From NCBI RefSeq assembly GCF_008929045.1, contig NZ_VFAH01000025.1, forward strand, positions 1 through 64,000: a stretch of DNA of 64,000 nucleotides, read 5' to 3'. The DNA is from Noviherbaspirillum aerium. Lineage in GTDB: Bacteria > Pseudomonadota > Gammaproteobacteria > Burkholderiales > Burkholderiaceae_D. Below the pieces are notes generated by a model. That model was not told the DNA's origin, did not search any database, and worked only from the letters and a program-made list of their open reading frames with translations. Each line of letters opens with the position of its first letter. Position 1 is the stretch's first letter. Shown piece by piece: positions 57,074 to 64,000 of this stretch. The position numbers were made by a program, and so were the translations under genes.

Positions 57074-57553
57074 ATGAAAACTTCATTAAGATATCGGATT
57101 GCACTGGCTGCTTCCGTCACCAGCTTACTGCTTGCATCATCCCCCAGCTGGGCCCAGAGCGGCGCTGCCAATGCCAGGTCATCGGCAGGCAGCCGAGATG
57201 TCGAACCAGCGAATACATTAATCTTCCCGGGATCTCAGCCTGATCCATTACTCTATAACGGCTGCTGGGTGCAGCTGATGGACAATGTCGAAAAGCCCAA
57301 AGGAAAGGAGTACCTTACGATCGTAGGCAGCAAGTACATGCCTGCACTCGTGACGGCATCAGGAAAAAACTGGGCGGGACGGGCGGACGGGATCAGTATC
57401 GGGCCCAATGCCATGGTAAAGATCTATGGAGGTCACGCATATACAGGCAGGTCTGCCACGCTGCAGCCGAATCAAATCGTTCAGGATTTGCGCGCAGAAA
57501 TCGGTCTTGTTGATTCGATCGATTCGATGCAAATCGAGTGTCGCAATTCCTGA
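57074..57553 (+). CDS. Secreted beta/gamma-crystallin-like protein 2
   Basis: A 159-residue protein with a signal peptide (about 1-27, AWA or SWAQ end). After a Ser/Ala-rich stretch comes the shared domain (about 58-159): GCWVQLMDNV, LTIVGSKYMPALVTASGKNW, SIGPNAMVKIYGGHAYTG, GLVDSIDSMQIEC. The GCW and terminal Cys pair matches the paralogues at 55121 and 60053. The first Greek-key motif is less regular here (an insertion KPKGKE). TTTAAGGAG sits before the ATG, and a PmrA-box-like element lies 144-160 bases upstream. It is convergent with the BON gene at 57743. Role unknown; the family looks like small disulfide-stabilised envelope proteins. Confidence 0.7.
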   Translation: MKTSLRYRIALAASVTSLLLASSPSWAQSGAANARSSAGSRDVEPANTLIFPGSQPDPLLYNGCWVQLMDNVEKPKGKEYLTIVGSKYMPALVTASGKNWAGRADGISIGPNAMVKIYGGHAYTGRSATLQPNQIVQDLRAEIGLVDSIDSMQIECRNS

Positions 57554-57742
57554 TGCGTCGTACGGCCATACCCGCCACTTTCTTCAGTGGATGCAAGGTG
57601 CGACCTTGGTGTGCCGGTTCCGATGTCCGACTGGACTAACGAACATCCCATACGAGGAATGCCTTGAATACCAGCGTTCCTCGTTGACCGGCCCTAATAT
57701 CGACGGCCTGCAATATGCGTCAATGGATTTAGTCGCGGTTGC

Positions 57743-58057
57743 TCAAGGCCGCTTCTTCAGTTGCAGGTTATTGACTACCCTGGAAACCCCGGCTACGCCT
57801 GTAGCCGCCTGCGCCGCCATACTCCTTTGCTGCTCGGAATCGACAAATCCGGCAAGAGAGACAACGCCGCGGTAGGTATCAATATTGATCATCGCGGCTT
57901 CGGTAAGACCCGCCACCTTGGCAATTTCCGTCTTTACGCGCGCCGTGATCGCAGCATCATCCAGGGTCTGGCCGGTTGAACGGGACGTCGGGCTCGGAGC
58001 ACATGCGCTCATCAGGAATGCCATCAGGACGGTGATGGCAATATTCATCACTTTCAT
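57743..58057 (-). CDS. BON-domain lipoprotein 1
   Basis: About 104 residues from the ATG at 58057 (AAAGGA eight bases upstream). A lipobox MSAC at Cys19 gives an outer-membrane or periplasmic lipoprotein. The single BON domain (about 35-104) shows LDDAAITARVKTEIAKV, INIDTYRGVVSLAGFVDS and VAGVSRVVNNLQLKK. BON domains bind membranes or phospholipids and are found in OsmY-like stress proteins. It is clearly paralogous to the BON lipoprotein at 59304 (shared TxSRxTGQxLDDxAITARVKT). No PmrA-type box is evident upstream, only a lone TTTAAA. Confidence 0.88.
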   Translation of the reverse strand: MKVMNIAITVLMAFLMSACAPSPTSRSTGQTLDDAAITARVKTEIAKVAGLTEAAMINIDTYRGVVSLAGFVDSEQQRSMAAQAATGVAGVSRVVNNLQLKKRP

Positions 58058-58072
58058 CACAATTCCTTTCAA

Positions 58073-58342
58073 GAAATCAGGGCACGTTTAAATGATTGGG
58101 TGGCAGTATGGCTAGCCGGTCCCAAGAAGCCTTGCTTGAATCTTTGCATACTTTGTACCAAGTATCGATCTACGCGGATTACCGTTTCATTACCAGCTTA
58201 TTACCGCTTTCCAAGGATGGTGGCGCTGGGTGGACACGCAAAACAGCCGGAGAACAGCGCGACTGGTTTATAAAAAATTCAATGAATTGAAATTTTTATG
58301 CGAGCTAAGTTCTATAGAGCTAGTCAGAAAATATGTTGGGCT
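58073..58342. other. Intergenic stretch with small palindromes
   Basis: About 270 bases. It contains TTCAATGAATTGAA (a 6+2+6 dyad, about 58278-58291) and AT-rich runs, but no gene that I recognise. Confidence 0.35.
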
Positions 58343-58508
58343 TTAGGCGCGGACCATGTACGCTGCCGCCATGCCGCAGATCACGGCGCAATCCATGTCG
58401 AGTGCGATGCAACGTGTCATCATATTTACGTCCTGCTCCTGCTGGCAGGCAGGCGGTAGCGCAATGGTCGCATGCGTCGTTACAGGATTGGAATTGCTCG
58501 TTTGCCAT
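58343..58508 (-). pseudogene. Four-helix copper-binding (Csp-like) protein, frameshifted
   Basis: From the ATG at 58508 (AAGGAAG upstream) the sequence reads MANEQFQSCNDACDHCATACL. An extra base then moves the frame, and QQEQDVNMMTRCIALDMDC, then AVICGMAAAYMVRA to a TAA at 58345-58343 continues the family in the other frame. The Cys spacing (CxxxCxxCxxxC, then CIALDxDC) is that of the cytosolic copper-storage/DUF326 family, which is usually about 110 residues, so this copy is both short and shifted. An inverted repeat (CTTAATT with AATTAAG) lies at its promoter. Confidence 0.6.
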
Positions 58509-58794
58509 GACTATACTTCCTTAATTCGAAAAGATTTTAAATTAAGAAGGAAGCCCAGTGGGAAATCACAACATCACGAGTCAAAGGAAGTGCCGTCACT
58601 GCTGTCTCCGCTGCCCGGAGGCAGCATCGTGCGTGGGTCTACTTGCCGCCCGGTTTGCCTGGCAACGACCGAGACGCCGGCTCGGTATTGCCGTCGGGCC
58701 TGTTGCGGGCATCGTCTCCGGTGGAGGATTCGAAACTGCCGGGTGCGATATCCTCCGACGTGCCGCCAGACGCTCCCGAAGCGCCTGGTAGGAT

Positions 58795-58986
58795 TTAGCC
58801 GTGCCGCTTCATCATGTTTTTGGTAGGTGAAGTGCCGGACGTGCCGACGCTATCCTGTGGTCCGACGGCGTTCGCTTCAACTTCAGTGGAGCTGGTCGCA
58901 TTGCTGCTTACGAGCGAAGTGATCTGCGCCGCTGCATGGGCCGATGCCGATAGCGACACCACGAGCGCAATCAGGAGTCGGGACAT
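58795..58986 (-). CDS. Small secreted protein, possibly shortened by a stop codon
   Basis: A 63-residue protein from the ATG at 58986 with a strong ribosome site (GGAGGT). Residues 1-20 form a signal peptide (LIALVVSLSASAHAAA). The rest is Ser/Thr/Gly-rich with no family I recognise. The frame ends at a TAA at 58797-58795 and then stays open for 51 more codons (GASGASGGTSEDIAPGSFES ... PGKPGGK) to a TAG at 58641-58639. The downstream part has the same low-complexity style, so the TAA may be a recent nonsense mutation of a 115-residue gene. It lies between the copper-protein relic and BON protein 2. Confidence 0.55.
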   Translation of the reverse strand: MSRLLIALVVSLSASAHAAAQITSLVSSNATSSTEVEANAVGPQDSVGTSGTSPTKNMMKRHG

Positions 58987-59303
58987 GGAATACCTCCAAT
59001 GCTTAGGCGATTGGCGAAACGTCCAGCCCGTTCGCGTACCCGGGTGAGGGGAACGATTCGGGGGACTCGGGTAGTCCTGCTGCCGAAGGTGTGGTGACAG
59101 CCATTCAGACACAGGACACATGCCAGCGGCATTTGAAGATCCGGCATTTTCGGAATCATGTTGATCGACTGGTACAGATGGGAAATCTTCTCGATGTAAG
59201 AATTCGCGCCGGATTGGACTCTCTGAGCCACCTGTCCGTGCTGTGTACATCAATCGCTCCTCGCCCTTTCGAATGGATGACTTATCTACCCTATGGATGA
59301 GTT

Positions 59304-59618
59304 CTATGGTGCGCTTTTTAACCTGAGGTTGTTCACAACCTTGTCCACCCCGGGTACCGCCGATGCGGCCGCGACTGCGGTATCAATCTGCTGTTTGCTG
59401 TCGACGAAGCCCGCCAGCATGACAACCCCGCGATATGTATCGACATTGATGGTTGCCGCTTCGGAAAACCCCTGGCTCTTTGCAATTCCAGTTTTGACAC
59501 GGGCAGTGATGGCGGTATCGTCCAACGCCTGGCCCGTTGCCCTGGACTCGGATGTCGCGCTACATGCGCTTAGTACAGTAGCAAGAATGGCTACCGCTGC
59601 AATGCTTACTTTGCTCAT
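59304..59618 (-). CDS. BON-domain lipoprotein 2
   Basis: A 104-residue lipoprotein: signal with lipobox LSAC (Cys19), then a BON domain (about 35-104) with LDDTAITARVKTGIAKS, INVDTYRGVVMLAGFVDS and VPGVDKVVNNLRLKS. It is a close paralogue of the lipoprotein at 57743. AAAGGA is upstream of the ATG. A PmrA-box-like repeat lies 68-84 bases upstream on the same strand, and a second one faces the divergent crystallin-like gene at 60053. It is probably part of a common envelope-stress regulon. Confidence 0.9.
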   Translation of the reverse strand: MSKVSIAAVAILATVLSACSATSESRATGQALDDTAITARVKTGIAKSQGFSEAATINVDTYRGVVMLAGFVDSKQQIDTAVAAASAVPGVDKVVNNLRLKSAP

Positions 59619-59685
59619 GGTAACTTCCTTTCAGAGAATGGTTATTGATGGTGATGCACCGTTCTCGACAGAATAGCCACGGCTC

Positions 59686-59702
59686 ATTAAGCCAAAATTA
59701 AG
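59686..59702 (-). promoter_or_regulatory. PmrA-box-like direct repeat (CTTAAT-N5-CTTAAT), minus strand
   Basis: Exact 6+5+6 match to YTTAAK-N5-YTTAAK with an 11-base period, 68 bases upstream of the BON lipoprotein 2 start and directed towards it. Confidence 0.65.
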
Positions 59703-59941
59703 GAGGCTTCGGATTCCTTGAATGCGGGGAATATCGACAGTGGGACTGGCGAACGATCATGCCGTCGGCTCTTTGGTTTCGGCGTTAAACAGCTTTTAAT
59801 GTTGCCTGCCCGACCAGCAGCCACTCGAAAATATATGGTGAAGTATAGTGCGGCCGCCAGTAAACGCTAATGGAGAAAATCAGAAACTGCCTAGTTACGG
59901 GACGGCACTGCGATGTGTATGGCCTAAATCGGCTACGGATC

Positions 59942-59958
59942 CTTAATCCTCATTTAAG
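59942..59958 (+). promoter_or_regulatory. PmrA-box-like direct repeat (CTTAAT-N5-TTTAAG), plus strand
   Basis: Exact match to the same pattern, 94 bases upstream of the crystallin-like gene at 60053, with TATAGG as a possible -10 at about 59968. It forms the outward pair with the box at 59686. Confidence 0.65.
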
Positions 59959-60052
59959 TTTGCGTCTATAGGATCAAAAGCACGTAAGAAGTATGCATGA
60001 AGTCGCATATCAGCTTTCCTTCTGAACTTCAACCGACCTTTAGGAGCCAGTC

Positions 60053-60700
60053 ATGAAAAAATCATCTCGACAATGGTTAGGCGTTGTCGCTATATCGCTG
60101 TCCGGTTTGTTCTGGAACACGATGCCCGCAAACGCACAGGCCACGGGTGACAATGCGAAAGAAGCCTCGGCTCCAAAATCGGGAAGCAATCCCGGCAACA
60201 TGCCAGGCAAACAGACGAACAGCGCACATTCCAGCGGTTCCGGCAACACCAGCGGTGGTGAATCAGCGAATGAAGCCAAGGCGGGCACAAATGCCGGGCA
60301 AGGCAAGACGTCCGCAAAAGACTCTACGGCTGCGCTTCCCCCGGGTCATCCGTCCGTTAGCTACATGATGGTGCCGATCGCCGCCCCGGAAAGCAAGAAC
60401 TGGATGAAGAAAGGCTGCTGGGCCAAGTTCCATGACAACGAGAATTTTTCGGGTGACATGCTTACCTTGATGGGTCCGGTGGACATGCCGGATATGAAAG
60501 GCCCGTTTGGCATTGACTGGAAAGGAAAGATTTCAAGTGTAGAGACCGGTCCAAAGGCCCGCGTCATGGTCTATGACAACGAGAATTACAAAGATCTTGT
60601 CGCAACATTCAAGCCTGGTCAGAAGTCAAAGGAAGTCAGCAAGAAGCTGGGGTTTTTTGACGAGTTCTCTTCATTGAAGATATTGTGTCCCGGTGCCTGA
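60053..60700 (+). CDS. Secreted beta/gamma-crystallin-like protein 3 with Ser/Gly linker
   Basis: A 215-residue protein with a signal peptide (about 1-29, ending ANAQ), then a low-complexity linker rich in Ser, Gly, Asn and Lys (about 30-100), then the crystallin-like domain (about 120-215). This last contains KKGCWAKFHDNENFSGDMLTL, GPVDMPDMKGPF, TGPKARVMVYDNENYKDL, LGFFDEFSSLKILC. Its two Greek-key motifs, FHDNENFSGDM and VYDNENYKDL, are the clearest of the three paralogues. The DNEN repeats might bind calcium. TAGGAG is near the ATG. A PmrA-box-like element is upstream and a pentapeptide-repeat gene follows 183 bases later. Confidence 0.75.
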   Translation: MKKSSRQWLGVVAISLSGLFWNTMPANAQATGDNAKEASAPKSGSNPGNMPGKQTNSAHSSGSGNTSGGESANEAKAGTNAGQGKTSAKDSTAALPPGHPSVSYMMVPIAAPESKNWMKKGCWAKFHDNENFSGDMLTLMGPVDMPDMKGPFGIDWKGKISSVETGPKARVMVYDNENYKDLVATFKPGQKSKEVSKKLGFFDEFSSLKILCPGA

Positions 60701-60707
60701 AGACGCG

Positions 60708-60881
60708 ATGGCTAGGCAAGGCGGAAATGTCGCCTTGCCGCCGTTTGACCGGCAGATATCGCATGTCGCTGATGCGGGCTTCTCAATCGTGCAATTACTT
60801 AGGAATTACGCCCACCAACGACAGGCGAAGGCACAGCCGGCATCCGTCGAGCCGGATGTGGCAGCTTATGAAGGAGTTTAA
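60708..60881 (+). CDS. Possible small ORF between crystallin-like 3 and pentapeptide gene
   Basis: A 57-codon frame from the ATG at 60708 (a GTG at 60693 is also open) that ends in the ribosome site of the next gene. No signal peptide, family or own ribosome site is visible. It may be untranslated spacer of the operon. Confidence 0.2.
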   Translation: MARQGGNVALPPFDRQISHVADAGFSIVQLLRNYAHQRQAKAQPASVEPDVAAYEGV

Positions 60882-60883
60882 CC

Positions 60884-61339
60884 GTGACAAGTAAATTCGG
60901 CCTCGTCGTTGCCTTTACATTCTTTTTCGCACCGCATGCGTTCTCGCAAGAGAAAACCGTCGTTAACAATTGCTGGATTCGTCCAGGCACCTTCTGTACG
61001 GACATGAATTTGAATTGAGTAGATCTGAGCAAGGCTAATCTGGCCAATTCCCAGCTTTCAGGGTCAAACATGGAAGGCGTGCCCCTCGAAGGCACTATTC
61101 TGACTGGAGCCAATCTGATCCGTACGGATTTCACGCGTGCCAATTTGCGCAGGGCAAACTTGAGTAATGCCGATCTCAGGGGAGCAAACTTGGAAGGCGC
61201 GAACGTCACCAACGCTACGCTGCGCAATGCCGATCTGACCGGAACAAAGCTGCACCATACGGCATTCAATGGAGCCGACATGGCGGGGGGGCATCGGATG
61301 TCCAGCGTTACAGGGTCAATCCCCGCGCTAGGACATTAG
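60884..61339 (+). pseudogene. Secreted pentapeptide-repeat protein with in-frame TGA
   Basis: GTG at 60884 has AAGGAG seven bases upstream. The first 44 codons encode a signal peptide (LVVAFTFFFAPHAFSQ) and a Cys-containing segment ending MNLN. A TGA at 61016-61018 interrupts the frame, which then continues open to a TAG at 61337-61339. The continuation is a clear pentapeptide repeat (A(N/D)LxxADLxxANL): VDLSKANLANSQLSG, then GANLIRTDFTRANLRRANLS, then NADLRGANLEGANVTNATL. About ten repeats would form a short right-handed beta-helix. Either the gene is dead by a single mutation, or a secondary start such as ATG 61070 gives a cytoplasmic remnant. Confidence 0.72.
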
Positions 61340-61478
61340 TACGTTGAAACTTGCAAGCTGAATGATTTGAGCAGGATCTTTCAAATTGCCCTGGTATGTT
61401 GCCCCGGATTTCAGCATTGGAGGATGGCGTTCGAAAAGTCGGAGTTGGATCGGCCTCGGATAGCCGGAGAGGAATTGC

Positions 61479-62291
61479 ATGCCACGCACTGATGACAACT
61501 TCTCTACGCATCCTCAGTTTGCGATTACCCGTGAACGTCTTCAAATACTTCACCGGATGGAGGCGGCGCTGGAAACGCCGCTGGCGGTATGCGGCCTGCT
61601 GTGGCTTGCCTTGATGGTCGTCGAACTGGTGCGGGGTCTTGGCCTCTGGGGAACGAGGGCAGTAACTGTCATCTGGATAATATTCGTAATCGACTTTCTG
61701 CTCCGTTTCGCACTTGCGCCGCGCAAGCTTGCCTATGTCCGGCGCAACTGGTTCACGGCGATTGCACTGGTGTTGCCCGCATTGCGGGTATTTCGCTTCG
61801 TAAGGGCATTCCGGATTCTCGGGCAATTGCGCGGATTGCGGCTCGTCCGCATCCTGAGTTCAGTCAATCGCAGTATGAGAGCGCTCGGCAAGACGATACG
61901 TCGGCGCGGCTTCGGCTATGTATCGGCGCTGACGCTGCTTGTAACCTTGTCGGGCGCCGCCGGCATGATGTCGTTCGAAAGCAGTCTTTCCGAAGGAGAG
62001 GGGCTGAATGATTTTTCGTCCGCACTCTGGTGGACTGCTATGCTGATGACCACGATGGGAAGCGAGTACTGGCCGAAGACCGCGGAAGGCCGCTTGCTTT
62101 GCTTGGGCCTCGCTATTTACGCGTTTGCCGTGTTCGGCTATGTGACGGGAACAATTGCAACATACTTTATCGGACAAGATGTGGAGACGGAACGTTCATC
62201 GGCAAAGCAGGAGGAAAAGATTGACCGGTTGATCGCCGAAGTCGCAGCACTCCGCAGCGAGATCCAGAATTTTAAAATGAAGATGGATTAG
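61479..62291 (+). CDS. Voltage-gated-like cation channel (ion transporter family)
   Basis: A 270-residue six-helix channel. Helices S1-S4 span about 38-150. S4 carries regular Arg (LRVFRFVRAFRILGQLRGLR). S5 is about 155-175, the pore loop about 185-205, and S6 about 207-230. The C-terminal tail (about 235-270) is a predicted coiled coil (EEKIDRLIAEVAALRSEIQN) that could tetramerise it. The filter reads TTMGSEYWP instead of the potassium signature TVGYG, so ion selectivity is uncertain. The start is the ATG at 61479 with GGAG about 12 bases upstream. It stands alone between the pentapeptide gene and an MscS relic. Confidence 0.85.
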   Translation: MPRTDDNFSTHPQFAITRERLQILHRMEAALETPLAVCGLLWLALMVVELVRGLGLWGTRAVTVIWIIFVIDFLLRFALAPRKLAYVRRNWFTAIALVLPALRVFRFVRAFRILGQLRGLRLVRILSSVNRSMRALGKTIRRRGFGYVSALTLLVTLSGAAGMMSFESSLSEGEGLNDFSSALWWTAMLMTTMGSEYWPKTAEGRLLCLGLAIYAFAVFGYVTGTIATYFIGQDVETERSSAKQEEKIDRLIAEVAALRSEIQNFKMKMD

Positions 62292-62601
62292 TTCGCTAAC
62301 CGAATGATCTGTTCGCAAATCGAGCACTGAACTCAAATTGCGCCCTTTAAAGTCAAACGAAATAAATTCTCTCGGGCCCAGCTGCGGCGTAGTGTTGGAG
62401 CATTCCGATAGGCGTTGCGGAGCAGCGTCACAGGGATGTGTTGCATATAGGTGTCACGGAAAGCAGTTCCTGAACGCCTGCCTGATCTCCTTAAATACAG
62501 GGCATGCCAGCCACGGCCTCCTACCGCGCGAAGGATAGCGTTAAGGAATGTACCTCTTGAATGAGCGAAGGAACGGATGAGCTTTCACTGGTCGGAAGAC
62601 G
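62292..62601. other. Intergenic stretch after the channel gene
   Basis: About 310 bases that lead into the MscS fragment. No gene recognised. Confidence 0.35.
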
Positions 62602-62989
62602 GTTAATACCGCATACGAGAAACGCCGGCTTGAGTACGCCATCGGCATCGGTTACGAAGATGACATTGCCAATGCCAAGCGAATCATCATGGATGCAATA
62701 AGAGGCGCTCCCGATGTACTCGACGAGCCGGCCCCTGATGTACTTGTGGTTGATCTCGCTGAAGGTTCGGTCAATCTCCGTGCGCGCTGGTGCTTGCATC
62801 CGCCGCGACAGCTGGACGTACTCAATGTACGGGATGCGGTACTGGAACGTGTCAGGAACGCATTGATGGAGGGCGGTGTCGATCTTCCATTTCCAACGAC
62901 GCAGGTCTTGTGCCATGACCAGACGGAGGAAACAGACGGGGACCGCACGCCAGCGAGAGGGATGGCCACAGGGAAAAGACGGTTCCTAA
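62602..62989 (+). pseudogene. MscS-family mechanosensitive channel, C-terminal fragment
   Basis: The frame VNTAYEKRRLEYAIGIGYED continues DIANAKRIIMDAIRGAPDVL, then PAPDVLVVDLAEGSVNLRAR, then VDLPFPTTQVLCHDQTEETD, which is the cytoplasmic beta and alpha/beta domain of MscS channels. A one-base shift near 62952 changes the tail, and in the correct frame RQREGWPQGKDGS ends at a TAA at 62987-62989. All transmembrane helices and the pore are missing. The window holds no intact MscS gene. Confidence 0.68.
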
Positions 62990-63264
62990 ACAGGCGCGCA
63001 TCAGCAAGATCCTGTCCACCCTTGGGGAACGTCGCTCCGGTTCCGACGACGCTAACCGCTCCAATTGATTTTGCCCAAAAAACGTTTCATTTTTGGGCCG
63101 CTGATCTCATCCTCTGTCGCTGCGTGTCCGGGAAAGGGCTGGGTGTGGGGACCCTGTCCAATTTGTTTTCGGACCGGATCTATGGATAAGTCACGATTCG
63201 CTTATGCGGTTGTTCTTGCGTTTGCATGTACACCCACCCGCAATCCGCTCTGATGCAGTCGATG
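62990..63264. other. Intergenic stretch, nothing recognised
   Basis: About 275 bases between the MscS fragment and the terminator of the last gene. No feature seen. Confidence 0.35.
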
Positions 63265-63305
63265 GAAAAATGACGCGAAGATTCCTGGTGAAGGCATCTT
63301 CGCGT
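63265..63305 (-). terminator. Intrinsic terminator of the last minus-strand gene
   Basis: ACGCGAAGAT (63273-63282) and ATCTTCGCGT (63296-63305) form a perfect 10-bp stem with a 13-base loop. On the minus strand it is followed by a T-run (63266-63270). It lies 23 bases after the stop codon at 63328. Confidence 0.75.
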
Positions 63306-63327
63306 TCAGATACGACTATTTGATAAA

Positions 63328-64000
63328 CTATTTGTTCGTGCCGGTGTTCGAGGACGAGCCCTGAGTTCCAGCGCCAGCCTTGCTCGTGCTTGTGGTGACC
63401 CCGCTGTTACCGGCGCTCCCGCTCAGATCCACGGTATTGGCGACCGGACGTCCCGTGACCGCCGCACTTCCTGTCATGGGTGGCTTGCCGCTGTCGGCGT
63501 TGCCTGCCGTCCCGGAGTTGCCGCTCGATGTGCTGCTCGTCGTTCCTGACTTGTCGTTGGCCGCGTACAGTTGCAAGCCGGTCAGCATTGCTTCGTTAGT
63601 CTGCAGCAGGGCCTGATTGATCTGCTTGACGGCTTCGCTGCGTGCTTTTCCCGCTGGCTGGTTCGCAAGAGCATCTGCTGCGGAATAAAGACGATCACTG
63701 GCCGTTTTCATCTTGTCGAGTGATTTCTTGTAATTGCTTTCGCTTGCATTGGCCGTCAGCAATTCAGGGGGCAGCGCCGCCATTGCGCTCTGGACTCTGA
63801 ATAGGGCTTCGTTTCCTTCCTTGATGGCTTCGGTGCGCTTCTCGCCTGCCGGCATGCGGGCGAGCGTCTGGATGGACTCTCGCAACGCCTGCGCCGCGCT
63901 ACGCAGGTTCTGGATCGCCTTGTCATCATTGGTGACACCGGTGCTCGATGTACCCGATGTTCCGGTGCTGCCGGACGCGGATGCAGCACTGGACTGTCCG
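63328..64000 (-). CDS. Ala/Ser-rich repeat protein, 5' end outside window
   Basis: The frame is open from the window edge (64000) to the stop at 63328, at least 223 codons, so the start is not visible. The left part (up to about 63905) is a Ser/Gly/Thr-rich segment (SSAASASGSTGTSGTSSTG). Two related helical units follow: IQTLARMPAGEKRTEAIKEG, then NEALFRVQSAM; and DALANQPAGKARSEAVKQIN, then QALLQTNEAM. A second Ser/Gly/Asn-rich segment with GKPPMTGSAAVTGRPV ends the protein. The repeat PAGxxRxEAIK looks like a duplicated helical hairpin. I do not recognise the family; a secreted or surface role is plausible from the composition. A terminator follows. Confidence 0.65.
   Translation of the reverse strand, partial: GQSSAASASGSTGTSGTSSTGVTNDDKAIQNLRSAAQALRESIQTLARMPAGEKRTEAIKEGNEALFRVQSAMAALPPELLTANASESNYKKSLDKMKTASDRLYSAADALANQPAGKARSEAVKQINQALLQTNEAMLTGLQLYAANDKSGTTSSTSSGNSGTAGNADSGKPPMTGSAAVTGRPVANTVDLSGSAGNSGVTTSTSKAGAGTQGSSSNTGTNK

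Noticed and set aside
58268-58300. AT-rich palindrome as a terminator
   Set aside because: TTCAATGAATTGAA forms only a 6-bp stem, and there is no gene end close enough to use it.

Overview
The window looks like chromosomal DNA from a beta-proteobacterium of the order Burkholderiales, most like the Oxalobacteraceae or Cupriavidus type. This is inferred from three separate Bug-type periplasmic receptors, CoA-thioester catabolic operons with LysR, LacI or sigma-54 regulators, BON lipoproteins, and many IS110, IS630, IS5, IS4, IS3, IS1182 and Tn3 relics. There is no rRNA, CRISPR array or phage. One tRNA-Gln(UUG) gene is present.

Layout. 0-3.3 kb: decayed transposons (IS110 edge, Tn3 transposase, IS5, IS4). 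3.3-12.5 kb: a sigma-54 activator divergent from an operon for a PaaI thioesterase, a single-chain biotin-dependent acyl-CoA carboxylase, a tandem-domain CaiB/BaiF CoA-transferase and a Bug receptor. 13-18.4 kb: a minus-strand c-di-GMP block: FeeM-like N-acyltransferase, PAS-GGDEF-EAL protein and diguanylate cyclase. 18.4-25.3 kb: a glycolipid-binding relic, then LacI regulator, FAD oxidoreductase, IlvD/Edd dehydratase and Bug receptor. 25.6-33.3 kb: an SDR relic, a LysR regulator and a divergent operon of Bug receptor, NDP-forming acyl-CoA synthetase, crotonase, aldehyde dehydrogenase and second crotonase.

33.3-39 kb is a gene graveyard: CopD, porin and acyl-CoA synthetase fragments and several IS fragments. 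It also holds tRNA-Gln and an intact GDSL lipoprotein. 39-51 kb: a beta-propeller lipoprotein, a LysR regulator, and a long divergent operon of acyl-CoA dehydrogenase, APH-type kinase, histidine phosphatase (collapsed), SDR, iron alcohol dehydrogenase (collapsed), AMP-forming CoA ligase, SMP-30-like lipoprotein, SDR and a quinone reductase-MaoC fusion. The kinase, dehydrogenase, SDR and ligase set resembles the levulinate (lva) pathway, where a 4-hydroxyacyl-CoA is phosphorylated and then eliminated. 51-55 kb: IS630 and IS110 debris, with an in-frame M16 peptidase::IS110 chimera and a DegQ fragment.

55-64 kb is an envelope-protein region. Three secreted beta/gamma-crystallin-like paralogues lie among two BON lipoproteins, small secreted proteins, a pentapeptide-repeat gene with an internal stop, a cation channel and an MscS fragment. 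Four direct repeats matching the PmrA-box pattern (YTTAAK-N5-YTTAAK) sit as outward-facing pairs in the two divergent intergenic regions, which suggests one PmrA/QseB-like regulon. All functions come from reading the translations and motifs; no database search was run.
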